NCBI GenBank assembly: GCA_002779235.1 | Contig: PEXD01000038.1 | Coordinates: forward strand, 1 to 6,017 | Length of the DNA: 6,017 bases | Direction of reading: 5' to 3' | Source: Candidatus Woesearchaeota archaeon CG07_land_8_20_14_0_80_44_23 | GTDB taxonomy: Archaea > Nanobdellota > Nanobdellia > Woesearchaeales > 0-14-0-80-44-23 | Shown: positions 1-4,574 of the stretch, one piece after another | How positions within the stretch are numbered: position 1 is the first letter of the stretch | How the letters are laid out: each line of letters begins with the position of its first letter | Program-made: the position numbers and the translations under genes | The notes under the pieces: generated by a model | Seen by the model: the letters and a program-made list of their open reading frames with translations, nothing else | Databases searched by the model: none | What the model was told of the DNA's origin: nothing

Positions 1-41
1 GGCGGGCGAATAAAAAAATGTAAAGAAAATTTTTCTGTTTT

Positions 42-68
42 GCTCGCCGTAGCGAAGCGGAGGCGGGC
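42..68. repeat. GC-rich imperfect inverted repeat
   Basis: GCTCGCC (42-48) pairs with GGCGGGC (62-68), with one T·G wobble. The 13-nt loop contains a smaller GC-GAA-GC hairpin. The element is far more GC-rich than the A/T-rich sequence before it, and GGCGGGCG recurs at 1-8. It resembles the short palindromic repeats scattered through CPR genomes. It has no T tract, so it is not a convincing terminator. Its function is unknown. Confidence 0.5.
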
Positions 69-83
69 GGAAACGCTGGGCGG

Positions 84-99
84 CCTGCCGGCAGGCAGG
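84..99. repeat. CCTGCCGGCAGGCAGG palindromic repeat
   Basis: CCTGCCGGCAGG (84-95) is a perfect 12-bp palindrome followed by another CAGG. A related copy, TTGCCTACCGGCAGGCAGG, lies at 1471-1489 inside the CCA-adding enzyme gene, so this is a dispersed family and not a single chance palindrome. Similar sequences are, from memory, common in Parcubacteria-type genomes. Confidence 0.6.
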
Positions 100-109
100 G
101 ATTCAATCC

Positions 110-130
110 GCAAAATCCTCTGGATTTTGC
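110..130. repeat. Perfect 9-bp hairpin
   Basis: GCAAAATCC (110-118) and GGATTTTGC (122-130) are perfect inverted repeats around a TCT loop. No T run follows on either strand. The rest of 131-228 shows no recognisable gene. A 21-codon minus-strand frame (168-103) covers this hairpin but has no independent support. Confidence 0.45.
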
Positions 131-228
131 TCAAAGAAAGTTCGGATTTCGTCCAATAGACACCACATTGTAAAAAACTTTCTCTGAAATACGTAACCGA
201 ATATTGATTGGTATTTTAAAAGACGTCC

Positions 229-257
229 TTGAAATGTTTTGCTTTTTCTACTATAAT
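229..257 (+). promoter_or_regulatory. Sigma-70-type promoter of the HTH gene
   Basis: TTGAAA (229-234) and TATAAT (252-257) are separated by exactly 17 bp, a near-consensus housekeeping promoter. Transcription should start about 6-7 bases after the -10 box, at 263-264, which is where the ATG of the downstream gene begins. The transcript is therefore probably leaderless. No Shine-Dalgarno-like sequence lies before this ATG. Confidence 0.75.
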
Positions 258-263
258 TTAAAC

Positions 264-935
264 ATGAGAGGAAGACCAATCACAAAAATAGAGCTAATCG
301 CAATAAAAAAACTGCGAGAAACTGGGCATAGTTTACCAGAAATTTGTAAGATACTAAAACGTAGGAGCTCTACGATTCATAGATTTGCAAAAAATGTAAA
401 AGTACTTCCAGAATATGTGAATATTTTGAGACAAAAGCAGGGAGGTAGTATGAAGCGATCAAAAAAGCTCTGGCAGAAATCGGTAACCCAAGTAAAAGAA
501 CTGTTAAAAAAAATAACGCATAGGGATAAACTTTTCATTTTAGCAGCTTTATATTGGGGAGAAGGTACAAAAAAAGAATTAAATATTATCAATAGTGATC
601 CAAAACTTATTCGTGTTTTCATTTCATGTCTAGAAGAAATTGGCATCAAAAAAAATGATCTTCGCATTTCCCTAAGGATATATGACAATATAGATAGCAA
701 TAAAGCAAAGGAATATTGGTCTAAGGTATGTGGAATAAATGAAACAAATATTTTAAATGTAAATGTCTTAATTGGCAAAAAAATAGGAAAACTTCCTTTC
801 GGCATGTGTCGAGTAAGAGTAACAAAAAGCGCTAAATCTTTCAAACTTATAATGAGTATGATAGGATTTATTAAATCGCAAATAATACCCGCCCCCATAG
901 TTCAATGGATAGAACGAGGGACTCCTAAGCCCTAG
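264..935 (+). CDS. HTH protein with a YWGEG/NSDP domain; 3' end enters tRNA-Arg
   Basis: This is a 223-residue protein from the ATG at 264. In-frame ATGs at 204 and 231 lie upstream of or inside the promoter and add a non-conserved hydrophobic stretch, so I rejected them. Residues 2-45 (MRGRPI...LPEICKILKRRSSTIHRF) form a recombinase/Hin-like helix-turn-helix. A lysine-rich linker follows, then a domain with AALYWGEGTKK (94-104) and NSDP (110-113) and later YWSKVCG. I recall this domain from uncharacterised actinobacterial and CPR proteins, and it may share the LAGLIDADG endonuclease fold; that is inference. The catalytic role is unknown; DNA binding is likely. The gene is visibly richer in A/T (AAA and ATA codons) than the synthase and L19 genes, which may indicate transfer. 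The recognisable domain ends near KLIMSMIGFI. The last 15 codons and the TAG stop (933-935) lie inside the downstream tRNA, so the C-terminus PIVQWIERGTPKP is translated tRNA sequence. Confidence 0.75.
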   Translation: MRGRPITKIELIAIKKLRETGHSLPEICKILKRRSSTIHRFAKNVKVLPEYVNILRQKQGGSMKRSKKLWQKSVTQVKELLKKITHRDKLFILAALYWGEGTKKELNIINSDPKLIRVFISCLEEIGIKKNDLRISLRIYDNIDSNKAKEYWSKVCGINETNILNVNVLIGKKIGKLPFGMCRVRVTKSAKSFKLIMSMIGFIKSQIIPAPIVQWIERGTPKP

Positions 936-962
936 ATCCAAGTTCGATTCTTGGTGGGAGCA
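891..962 (+). tRNA. tRNA-Arg (anticodon CCT)
   Basis: Cloverleaf: acceptor GCCCCCA (891-897) with TGGGAGC (955-961); D stem GTTC/GAAC (900-903, 912-915); anticodon stem 917-921/929-933 with loop CTCCTAA, so the anticodon is CCT (reads AGG); T stem CCAAG/CTTGG around TTCGATT. The discriminator is A962 and the 3' CCA is not encoded. Two positions do not pair normally: C3·A70 in the acceptor stem and A31·G39 at the top of the anticodon stem. The tRNA overlaps the end of the HTH gene's frame by 45 bases and lies 10 bases before the CCA-adding enzyme gene. Confidence 0.88.
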
Positions 963-972
963 CAAAAAAATT

Positions 973-2601
973 ATGAAGTTTGATATCCCACAATCGGTTC
1001 AAGAAATAATTGAAAAATTAAACGGAGCTGGCTTCGAAGCCTTTATCGTCGGCGGCTGCGTGCGCGATTTGCTTTTAAAAAAAGAACCACAGGATTGGGA
1101 TATCGCGACCAATGCCCGGCCAGAAGAAGTGCAAAAAATATTCTTAAACTTTGCCGGCGCCACCAAAGACAAGCCTGCGACTTTTTATGAAAATGATTTC
1201 GGAACAGTCGGAGTTAAAATTCCAAATTCTCTGGCTACGCCAGATCTGGCAAAGCCAGACAAATTCCAAATTCCAAATAAAATCCCAAATCCCAAATCCC
1301 CAAAAAAGGATAACTATGAAATCGTAGAGATAACAACCTATAGATTGGAATCTAAATATTCCGACAAGCGGCATCCGGATAAAATCCATTTTGCCAAAAC
1401 TTTGGTCGAAGATTTAGCGCGCCGGGATTTTACGATAAATGCAATAGCGATACAAATCCCAAATCCCACCTTGCCTACCGGCAGGCAGGAATCCCAAATC
1501 CCAAATAAATCCAAAGCTCCAAAATCCAAAAGTAAAAATTTTGAAATTAAAATTATAGACTTATTTAATGGTCAGGAAGATATAAAAAATAAAATTATCC
1601 GGGCGGTGGGCGATCCGGAAGAGAGATTTTCCGAAGACGCGTTGCGGATGATGCGCGCGGTCCGTTTTGCTTCCCAGTTGGATTTTAAGATCGAACCCCA
1701 AACACTTAAGGCTATTGAGAAATATTCGGCTTATCTAAAGCATATTTCACAGGAAAGAATTCATGATGAACTGGTTAAAATAATTCTTTCTCCGCGGCCT
1801 TCGGAAGGCATTGAAACTTTGCGAAAAACCGGACTTTTAAAATTTATCCTCCCGGAACTGGAAAAAGGCGTGGGTGTTAATCAAAATTTGCATCACATCT
1901 ATACTATTTATCAGCATTGTCTTTTGTCTTTGAAATTTTGCCCTTCGCCTAAACTGGAAGTGCGCTTAGCGGCGCTCTTGCATGACATCGCCAAACCGCA
2001 AACTAAAAGAGGGGAAGGATTGCACGCCACTTTTTACAATCACGATCACGCCGGTGCGCGGATGGCCGAAAAAATTTTAGAGCGCTTAAGATTTTCTCGC
2101 GAAATTATCGCCAAGGTCAAACTGCTCATTGATAACCATATGTTCTATTACAATCCGGAGGAAGTGACGGAAAGTTCGGTGCGCCGTTTGATTCAAAAAG
2201 TCGGCTTGGAAAATACCCAAGACTTAATTGACTTGCGCATCGCTGACCGACTGGGCTCCGGCACGCCCAAAGCCAAGCCTTACAAGCTCCGCCATCTGGA
2301 ATATATTATTGAAAAAGTTTCGACCGACGCTGTTTCGACTAAAATGCTGAAAATAAACGGTCATGATCTCCAAAAAAATTTGAGAATTCCGCCCGGACCT
2401 AAAATCGGCGCCATTTTGGATGTCTTGCTTTCCGAAGTAGTTGAAAATCCGCAAAAAAATGAAAAAGCCCAACTTCTAAAACGCGCGGCTATTCTAAATC
2501 AAGAAAACCTTGAAAACCTGCGTAAAACCGCTAAGATAAAGATTGAAGAAAAAAAGGAAGAAGATGACCGAGAAATAAAGAAGAAGTATTGGGTAAAATG
2601 A
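973..2601 (+). CDS. cca: CCA-adding tRNA nucleotidyltransferase with HD domain
   Basis: This 542-residue enzyme adds or repairs the 3' CCA of tRNAs using CTP and ATP. The head domain has the class II polymerase signature: GGCVRD (27-32), DWD with the two metal-binding aspartates (D41, D43), ARRDFTINAIA (149-159) and the neck motif EDALRMMRAVRFA (221-233). A C-terminal HD phosphohydrolase-like domain follows, with LLHDIAKP (H337, D338) and NHDHAGARMAEKI (from 356). The tail is a highly charged Lys/Glu segment ending KKKYWVK. The protein is longer than typical bacterial CCA enzymes, partly because residues 84-113 and 161-189 are low-complexity insertions encoded by repeats. Both fall where homologues have short loops between beta strands, so activity is plausibly kept. 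It starts 10 bases after tRNA-Arg with no Shine-Dalgarno and is probably cotranscribed with it. That is apt, since this tRNA and tRNA-Val lack an encoded CCA. Poly(A) polymerase is the alternative name for the family; motif order favours CCA addition. Confidence 0.93.
   Translation: MKFDIPQSVQEIIEKLNGAGFEAFIVGGCVRDLLLKKEPQDWDIATNARPEEVQKIFLNFAGATKDKPATFYENDFGTVGVKIPNSLATPDLAKPDKFQIPNKIPNPKSPKKDNYEIVEITTYRLESKYSDKRHPDKIHFAKTLVEDLARRDFTINAIAIQIPNPTLPTGRQESQIPNKSKAPKSKSKNFEIKIIDLFNGQEDIKNKIIRAVGDPEERFSEDALRMMRAVRFASQLDFKIEPQTLKAIEKYSAYLKHISQERIHDELVKIILSPRPSEGIETLRKTGLLKFILPELEKGVGVNQNLHHIYTIYQHCLLSLKFCPSPKLEVRLAALLHDIAKPQTKRGEGLHATFYNHDHAGARMAEKILERLRFSREIIAKVKLLIDNHMFYYNPEEVTESSVRRLIQKVGLENTQDLIDLRIADRLGSGTPKAKPYKLRHLEYIIEKVSTDAVSTKMLKINGHDLQKNLRIPPGPKIGAILDVLLSEVVENPQKNEKAQLLKRAAILNQENLENLRKTAKIKIEEKKEEDDREIKKKYWVK
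1222..1311 (+). repeat. In-frame repeat insertion 1 in cca
   Basis: Two tandem 15-bp hairpin units, TCTGGC-TAC-GCCAGA (1230-1244) and TCTGGC-AAA-GCCAGA (1245-1259), are followed by runs of the CAAATTCC/CAAATCCC type (1260-1303). They encode a Pro/Asn/Lys-rich stretch (residues 84-113) between FGTVGVKI and YEIVEITTYR. Homologues normally have a tight turn at this point. The frame stays open, so the insertion is a multiple of three relative to an ancestral loop. Confidence 0.75.
1453..1539 (+). repeat. In-frame repeat insertion 2 in cca
   Basis: CAAATCCCAAATCCC is followed by a TTGCCTACCGGCAGGCAGG palindrome copy (1471-1489), then ATCCCAAATCCCAAAT and degenerating AAATCC units. It encodes residues 161-189, including LPTGRQ, between INAIAI and IKIIDLFNGQEDI. 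This is a composite of two repeat families, one flanking the other, again in a surface-loop position. The GGCAGGCAGG half also occurs at 90-99. Confidence 0.75.
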
Positions 2602-2639
2602 CATCGCCAGATGTCATCCCGAGCTTTGTCGAGGGATCT
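2599..2639 (+). repeat. Hairpin at the cca stop plus REP-like element
   Basis: TGACATC (2599-2605) and GATGTCA (2610-2616) form a 7-bp stem with a GCCA loop that includes the cca stop codon. It merges into GTCATCCCGAGCTTTG followed by TCGAGGGATCT (2613-2639), an imperfect inverted repeat (ATCCC with GGGAT). It resembles a dispersed palindrome family seen in many bacterial genomes. It could protect or end the cca message, but there is no T tract to support intrinsic termination. Confidence 0.5.
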
Positions 2640-2690
2640 AATATATAATAAATATTTAACTCAGCCTTATCCCACACTATTTGAAAGATA

Positions 2691-2755
2691 ATTAGCTCAA
2701 TTGGCCCGCCTTGCGTCGACTTGCGTCTAGCGAGTCGAGGCGGGTTAGAGCATTA
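2691..2755 (+). pseudogene. tRNA 5'-half remnant split by a palindromic repeat
   Basis: ATTAGCTCAATTGG (2691-2704) and TTAGAGCATTA (2745-2755) together make a normal tRNA D arm (GCTC...GAGC, G18G19 present), as in the intact tRNA-Val downstream (TAGCTCAGTTGGTTAGAGC). They are separated by a 40-bp GC-rich palindrome inside the D loop. No matching anticodon arm, T arm or 3' acceptor strand follows before tRNA-Val begins at 2777. I read it as a partial tRNA copy later interrupted by the repeat. The match is short, so chance resemblance is not excluded. Confidence 0.5.
2705..2744. repeat. 40-bp palindromic repeat inserted in a tRNA-like D loop
   Basis: The outer stem is CCCGCC (2705-2710) with GGCGGG (2739-2744). 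The inner stem is TCGACTTGC (2716-2724) with GCGAGTCGA (2730-2738), including one T·G pair, around a GTCTA loop. The 5-nt TTGCG (2711-2715) bulges on the left. Local GC content is far above the flanks. No target-site duplication is visible. It looks like a small non-coding repeat, structurally related to the one at 42-68. Confidence 0.65.
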
Positions 2756-2776
2756 CATTTTTTATTCTTAAATAAT

Positions 2777-2850
2777 GGACGCATAGCTCAGTTGGTTAGA
2801 GCGCGCCGTTCACATCGGCGAGGTCTCCTGTCCGAATCAGGATGCGTCCA
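2777..2850 (+). tRNA. tRNA-Val (anticodon CAC)
   Basis: A complete cloverleaf: acceptor GGACGCA with TGCGTCC (2843-2849); D arm AGCTC...GAGC; anticodon stem CGCCG/CGGCG with loop TTCACAT, so the anticodon is CAC (reads GUG); T stem TCCTG/CAGGA around TCCGAAT. The discriminator is A2850. CCA is not encoded; the next bases are CTA. All stems pair well. The following gene starts 19 bases downstream. Confidence 0.95.
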
Positions 2851-2869
2851 CTAAATTATAAATTAATTT

Positions 2870-3166
2870 ATGCAAATTGAAATCAAAAATTTTTCCAGCA
2901 ACATAGGAGTGGCCTTGCGCCGCTCCGGTTATCATTTTCAGCATCAGAATGGGGGAGAAATGAGTTTTGTCAGAAGCTTGGCTTCGTCCGGTTTTCCCCG
3001 TTTTCACATTTACGCCAGCCTCAAGGAAGGCCACTTAATGCTGAATTTACACCTGGATCAAAAGAAGGAAACTTACGGAAATAACACCCGCCATCACGGC
3101 GAATACGCCGATGAAGGCCCGCTCCAGGAAGAAATTCGGCGTTTGAAAAATATTTTGGAAAGTTAA
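2870..3166 (+). CDS. Conserved hypothetical protein (98 aa)
   Basis: A small soluble protein with no signal peptide or membrane segment. It has a recognisable pattern: LRRSGYHF (16-23), SFVRSL (32-37), GFPRFHIYA (41-49), LNLHLDQKK (58-66), then Tyr-Gly, paired His, HHGEYADEGPLQEE and a C-terminal helix. I associate this GYPRFH...LHLDQK...HxGEY layout with an uncharacterised family frequent in CPR genomes. Function is unknown; the conserved His, Asp and Glu residues could bind metal, but that is speculation. The start follows ATAAATTAATTT without a Shine-Dalgarno. TATAAA (2857-2862) sits 7 bases before the ATG, so it could have its own nearly leaderless promoter, though no good -35 box is visible. 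It could also be cotranscribed with tRNA-Val. Confidence 0.8.
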   Translation: MQIEIKNFSSNIGVALRRSGYHFQHQNGGEMSFVRSLASSGFPRFHIYASLKEGHLMLNLHLDQKKETYGNNTRHHGEYADEGPLQEEIRRLKNILES

Positions 3167-3190
3167 AAATAAAGCAACTTGGCAGATTTA

Positions 3191-3303
3191 CCCTGTATAG
3201 ATGATGGGCGGATGGCGGAATTGGTATACGCGCTAGCTTTAGGAGCTAGTTTTCGCAAGAAATTGAGAGTCCGAGTCTCTCTCCGCCCACCACTTATACA
3301 GGG
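3191..3303 (+). repeat. 9-bp inverted repeat flanking tRNA-Leu(TAG)
   Basis: CCCTGTATA (3191-3199) and TATACAGGG (3295-3303) are perfect complements lying 6 bases before and 2 bases after the tRNA and its encoded CCA. In the precursor RNA they could form a helix stacked under the acceptor stem, with short internal loops. The sequence alone cannot say whether this is a processing feature or a mobile-element scar. Confidence 0.5.
3206..3292 (+). tRNA. tRNA-Leu (anticodon TAG), CCA encoded
   Basis: A type II tRNA: acceptor GGGCGGA with TCCGCCC (3282-3288); anticodon stem CTAGC/GCTAG with loop TTTAGGA, so the anticodon is TAG (reads CUA/CUG); long variable arm (about 3250-3264); T stem GAGAG/CTCTC around TCCGAGT. 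The discriminator is A3289, followed by an encoded CCA (3290-3292), unlike tRNA-Arg and tRNA-Val here. Part of its anticodon arm is repeated about 120 bases downstream. Confidence 0.93.
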
Positions 3304-3311
3304 CACGCCAG

Positions 3312-3351
3312 CCCCGAAAATGATTTTTGCTTAAGCAAAAATCATACGGGG
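3312..3351 (+). repeat. Long palindromic hairpin after tRNA-Leu
   Basis: The core (3320-3345) is a perfect 26-bp palindrome centred on TTAA: ATGATTTTTGC on the left, its complement on the right. Outside it, CCCCG (3312-3316) pairs with CGGGG (3347-3351) across a small asymmetric internal loop. The predicted hairpin is very stable. No T tract follows, so it is not an ordinary intrinsic terminator. It ends inside the partial tRNA-Leu copy described next. Confidence 0.6.
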
Positions 3352-3371
3352 TAAGCTTTAGGAGCTGGTTT
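3344..3371 (+). pseudogene. Partial duplicate of the tRNA-Leu anticodon arm
   Basis: AGCTTTAGGAGCTGGTTT (3354-3371) matches the anticodon arm of tRNA-Leu(TAG) (3235-3252) at 17 of 18 bases. Similarity extends upstream through ATACG (about 24 of 28 positions with one gap). The rest of the tRNA is absent. Anticodon-arm fragments next to an intact tRNA are typical of attachment-site duplication left by integrating elements, but no integrase lies between the two copies. Confidence 0.55.
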
Positions 3372-3390
3372 AAAAAAAGATACGAAGTTC

Positions 3391-3428
3391 GCCCCGGCAT
3401 CCGCGGGGCGTCCGGCATATGCCGGACG
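3391..3428 (+). repeat. Two tandem GC-rich hairpins before the pseudouridine synthase gene
   Basis: GCCCCG (3391-3396) pairs with CGGGGC (3404-3409). Next to it, CGTCCGGCATATGCCGGACG (3409-3428) is a perfect 20-bp palindrome. They lie 25 bases before the synthase ATG. There is no T tract and no recognisable riboswitch core. They could be dispersed repeats, a binding site for a dimeric protein, or a leader structure. Confidence 0.55.
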
Positions 3429-3452
3429 AGTCCTCTCCCGGGCACTGAAATT

Positions 3453-4391
3453 ATGCAAAAAATAATTATTCCGGAAAATTTAGCTATCCGTTTTGATAAA
3501 TTCCTTCTGCGGGATTTTTTTTCTGATGTTCCGCGGGCGGAAATCATCCGGAAAATAAAAAGAGGGAATGTCTTAGTCAATAAAAAAGTTGCCAAACCTA
3601 ATTATCGCCTCAAAAAAGCGGATATAGTCGAGATAGATTTTAAAAAACCTCTCCGGGAAATCCAGCCTAACCCGGAAATAAAAATTAAGATTATCTTTCA
3701 AAATGACGATTTTTTAATCATTGACAAGCCGGCCGGACAAGCCGTCCATCCGGTAAATTTCAGCGACAACCAAACTCTGGTAAGCGGACTCTTGGATCGT
3801 TTTCCGGAAATCAGAAACATCGGCGACAAATCTTATGGATCTAAATTGCGTCCGGGCATTGTTCACCGGCTGGACAAAGAAACTTCCGGCGTGATGCTGA
3901 TCGCCAGAAATCAGCCGACTTTCACCACTCTGAAAAAAATGTTTCAAGAAAGAAAAATGGAAAAACAATATCTCGCCTGGGTTTACGGAAAATTTTCAAA
4001 AAAAGAAGGTTTAATTGAAAAAACATTGTCGCGCTCCAAAAACTATAAAAAACAAATTATTGCCAGGGAAAATTCCCTCCGCAAATCACGCGCGGCCGTA
4101 ACTTATTATAAAGTCAAAAAAACTATTGACGATTTTTCCCTGCTGGAAGTTTCCCCTAAAACCGGCCGGACTCATCAGATCCGCATCCATCTGGCTTCTC
4201 TGGGACATCCGGTAGTCGGCGACCGGCTTTATAAAGCCCCCCGAAAATTGAGGAAAATTTCCGCCGCCAGACAGCTGCTCCATGCGGAAAAAATCAGTTT
4301 TTCCTTTCAAGGGGAAATTTTCGAATTTCAAGCTCTAATCCCTTTAGATTTTTCTTGCTTCCTTAAGGGGCTGGAAAGTGGCTACTCTTGA
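3453..4391 (+). CDS. RluA/RluD-family 23S rRNA pseudouridine synthase
   Basis: A 312-residue enzyme of the RluA family, which isomerises specific uridines in large-subunit rRNA (or tRNA) to pseudouridine. An N-terminal S4 RNA-binding domain covers roughly residues 10-75 (FDKFLLRDFF...VPRAEIIRKIKRGNVLVN). The catalytic domain follows: FLIIDKPAGQAVHP (about 87-100), the signature GIVHRLDKETSGVMLIA with catalytic Asp141, a KQYLAWVYG strand and the C-terminal SPKTGRTHQIRIHLASLGHPVVGD block. Length and domain order fit RluD better than the shorter RluA types, but the target uridine cannot be read from sequence. I chose the ATG at 3453 because family similarity begins there; the upstream in-frame ATG at 3327 would translate palindromes and a tRNA fragment. 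No Shine-Dalgarno is present. The stop is TGA at 4389-4391. Confidence 0.93.
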   Translation: MQKIIIPENLAIRFDKFLLRDFFSDVPRAEIIRKIKRGNVLVNKKVAKPNYRLKKADIVEIDFKKPLREIQPNPEIKIKIIFQNDDFLIIDKPAGQAVHPVNFSDNQTLVSGLLDRFPEIRNIGDKSYGSKLRPGIVHRLDKETSGVMLIARNQPTFTTLKKMFQERKMEKQYLAWVYGKFSKKEGLIEKTLSRSKNYKKQIIARENSLRKSRAAVTYYKVKKTIDDFSLLEVSPKTGRTHQIRIHLASLGHPVVGDRLYKAPRKLRKISAARQLLHAEKISFSFQGEIFEFQALIPLDFSCFLKGLESGYS

Positions 4392-4449
4392 CTAAAAAGA
4401 GCCGAAAAGTTAAGATAAACTAGTTAAATTAATCACCTAAAATACTCCG

Positions 4450-4574
4450 CTGGCGAGTTTATCCCTGCACCATAGTTTTCAAATGTTAGTTTGCAAACAA
4501 TTGGTTAGCGTCTCAAGGGAATAAGTTCCAAAACCATACATATAAGATCATGGTGCGGGATTTATTTTTTATTT
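4450..4574 (+). ncRNA. Structured T-tailed intergenic RNA candidate
   Basis: ATCCC-T-GCACCAT (4461-4473) pairs with ATGGTGC-GGGAT (4550-4561) as a 12-bp helix with one bulged T, closing a 76-nt interior. TTTATTTTTTATTT follows, as in a terminator. Inside are smaller possible stems: GGTT/AACC (4503-4506, 4532-4535), GGAA-TAAG-TTCC (4518-4529) and CAAA/TTTG (4480-4493). A possible -10 box, TAAAAT (4438-4443), would start an RNA near 4450. It could be a small RNA, the terminator of the synthase gene, or an L19 leader. It matches no RNA family I recognise. Confidence 0.45.

Noticed and set aside
103..168. 21-codon minus-strand frame (MWCLLDEIRTFFEQNPEDFAD)
   Set aside because: It looks protein-like but is very short, overlaps a hairpin, has no promoter or RBS, and I cannot place its family. 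It could be a remnant gene tail; unsupported.
204..263. Upstream in-frame start of the HTH gene at 204
   Set aside because: It would place the coding start before the -35/-10 promoter, and adds a hydrophobic, non-conserved stretch. The ATG at 264 coincides with predicted +1.
768..965. Minus-strand frame antisense to tRNA-Arg (SHQESNLDLGLRSPSFYP...)
   Set aside because: A translated tRNA antisense plus antisense of the HTH gene; a common false gene call.
1222..1539. CRISPR-like array in the CAAATCCC repeats
   Set aside because: Units are only about 7-8 bases, lack spacers of regular length, and are translated within cca.
2599..2688. UGA recoded as glycine, as in some CPR lineages
   Set aside because: Reading through TGA at 2599 or 4389 extends the proteins into repeats or intergenic sequence without family similarity, and conserved glycines in the coding regions use normal codons.
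3312..3351. Intrinsic terminator after tRNA-Leu(TAG)
   Set aside because: The hairpin is strong but no T run follows its 3' arm on either strand.
3327..3452. N-terminal extension of the pseudouridine synthase from 3327
   Set aside because: These 42 codons translate palindromes and a tRNA fragment; S4-domain similarity begins at the ATG at 3453.
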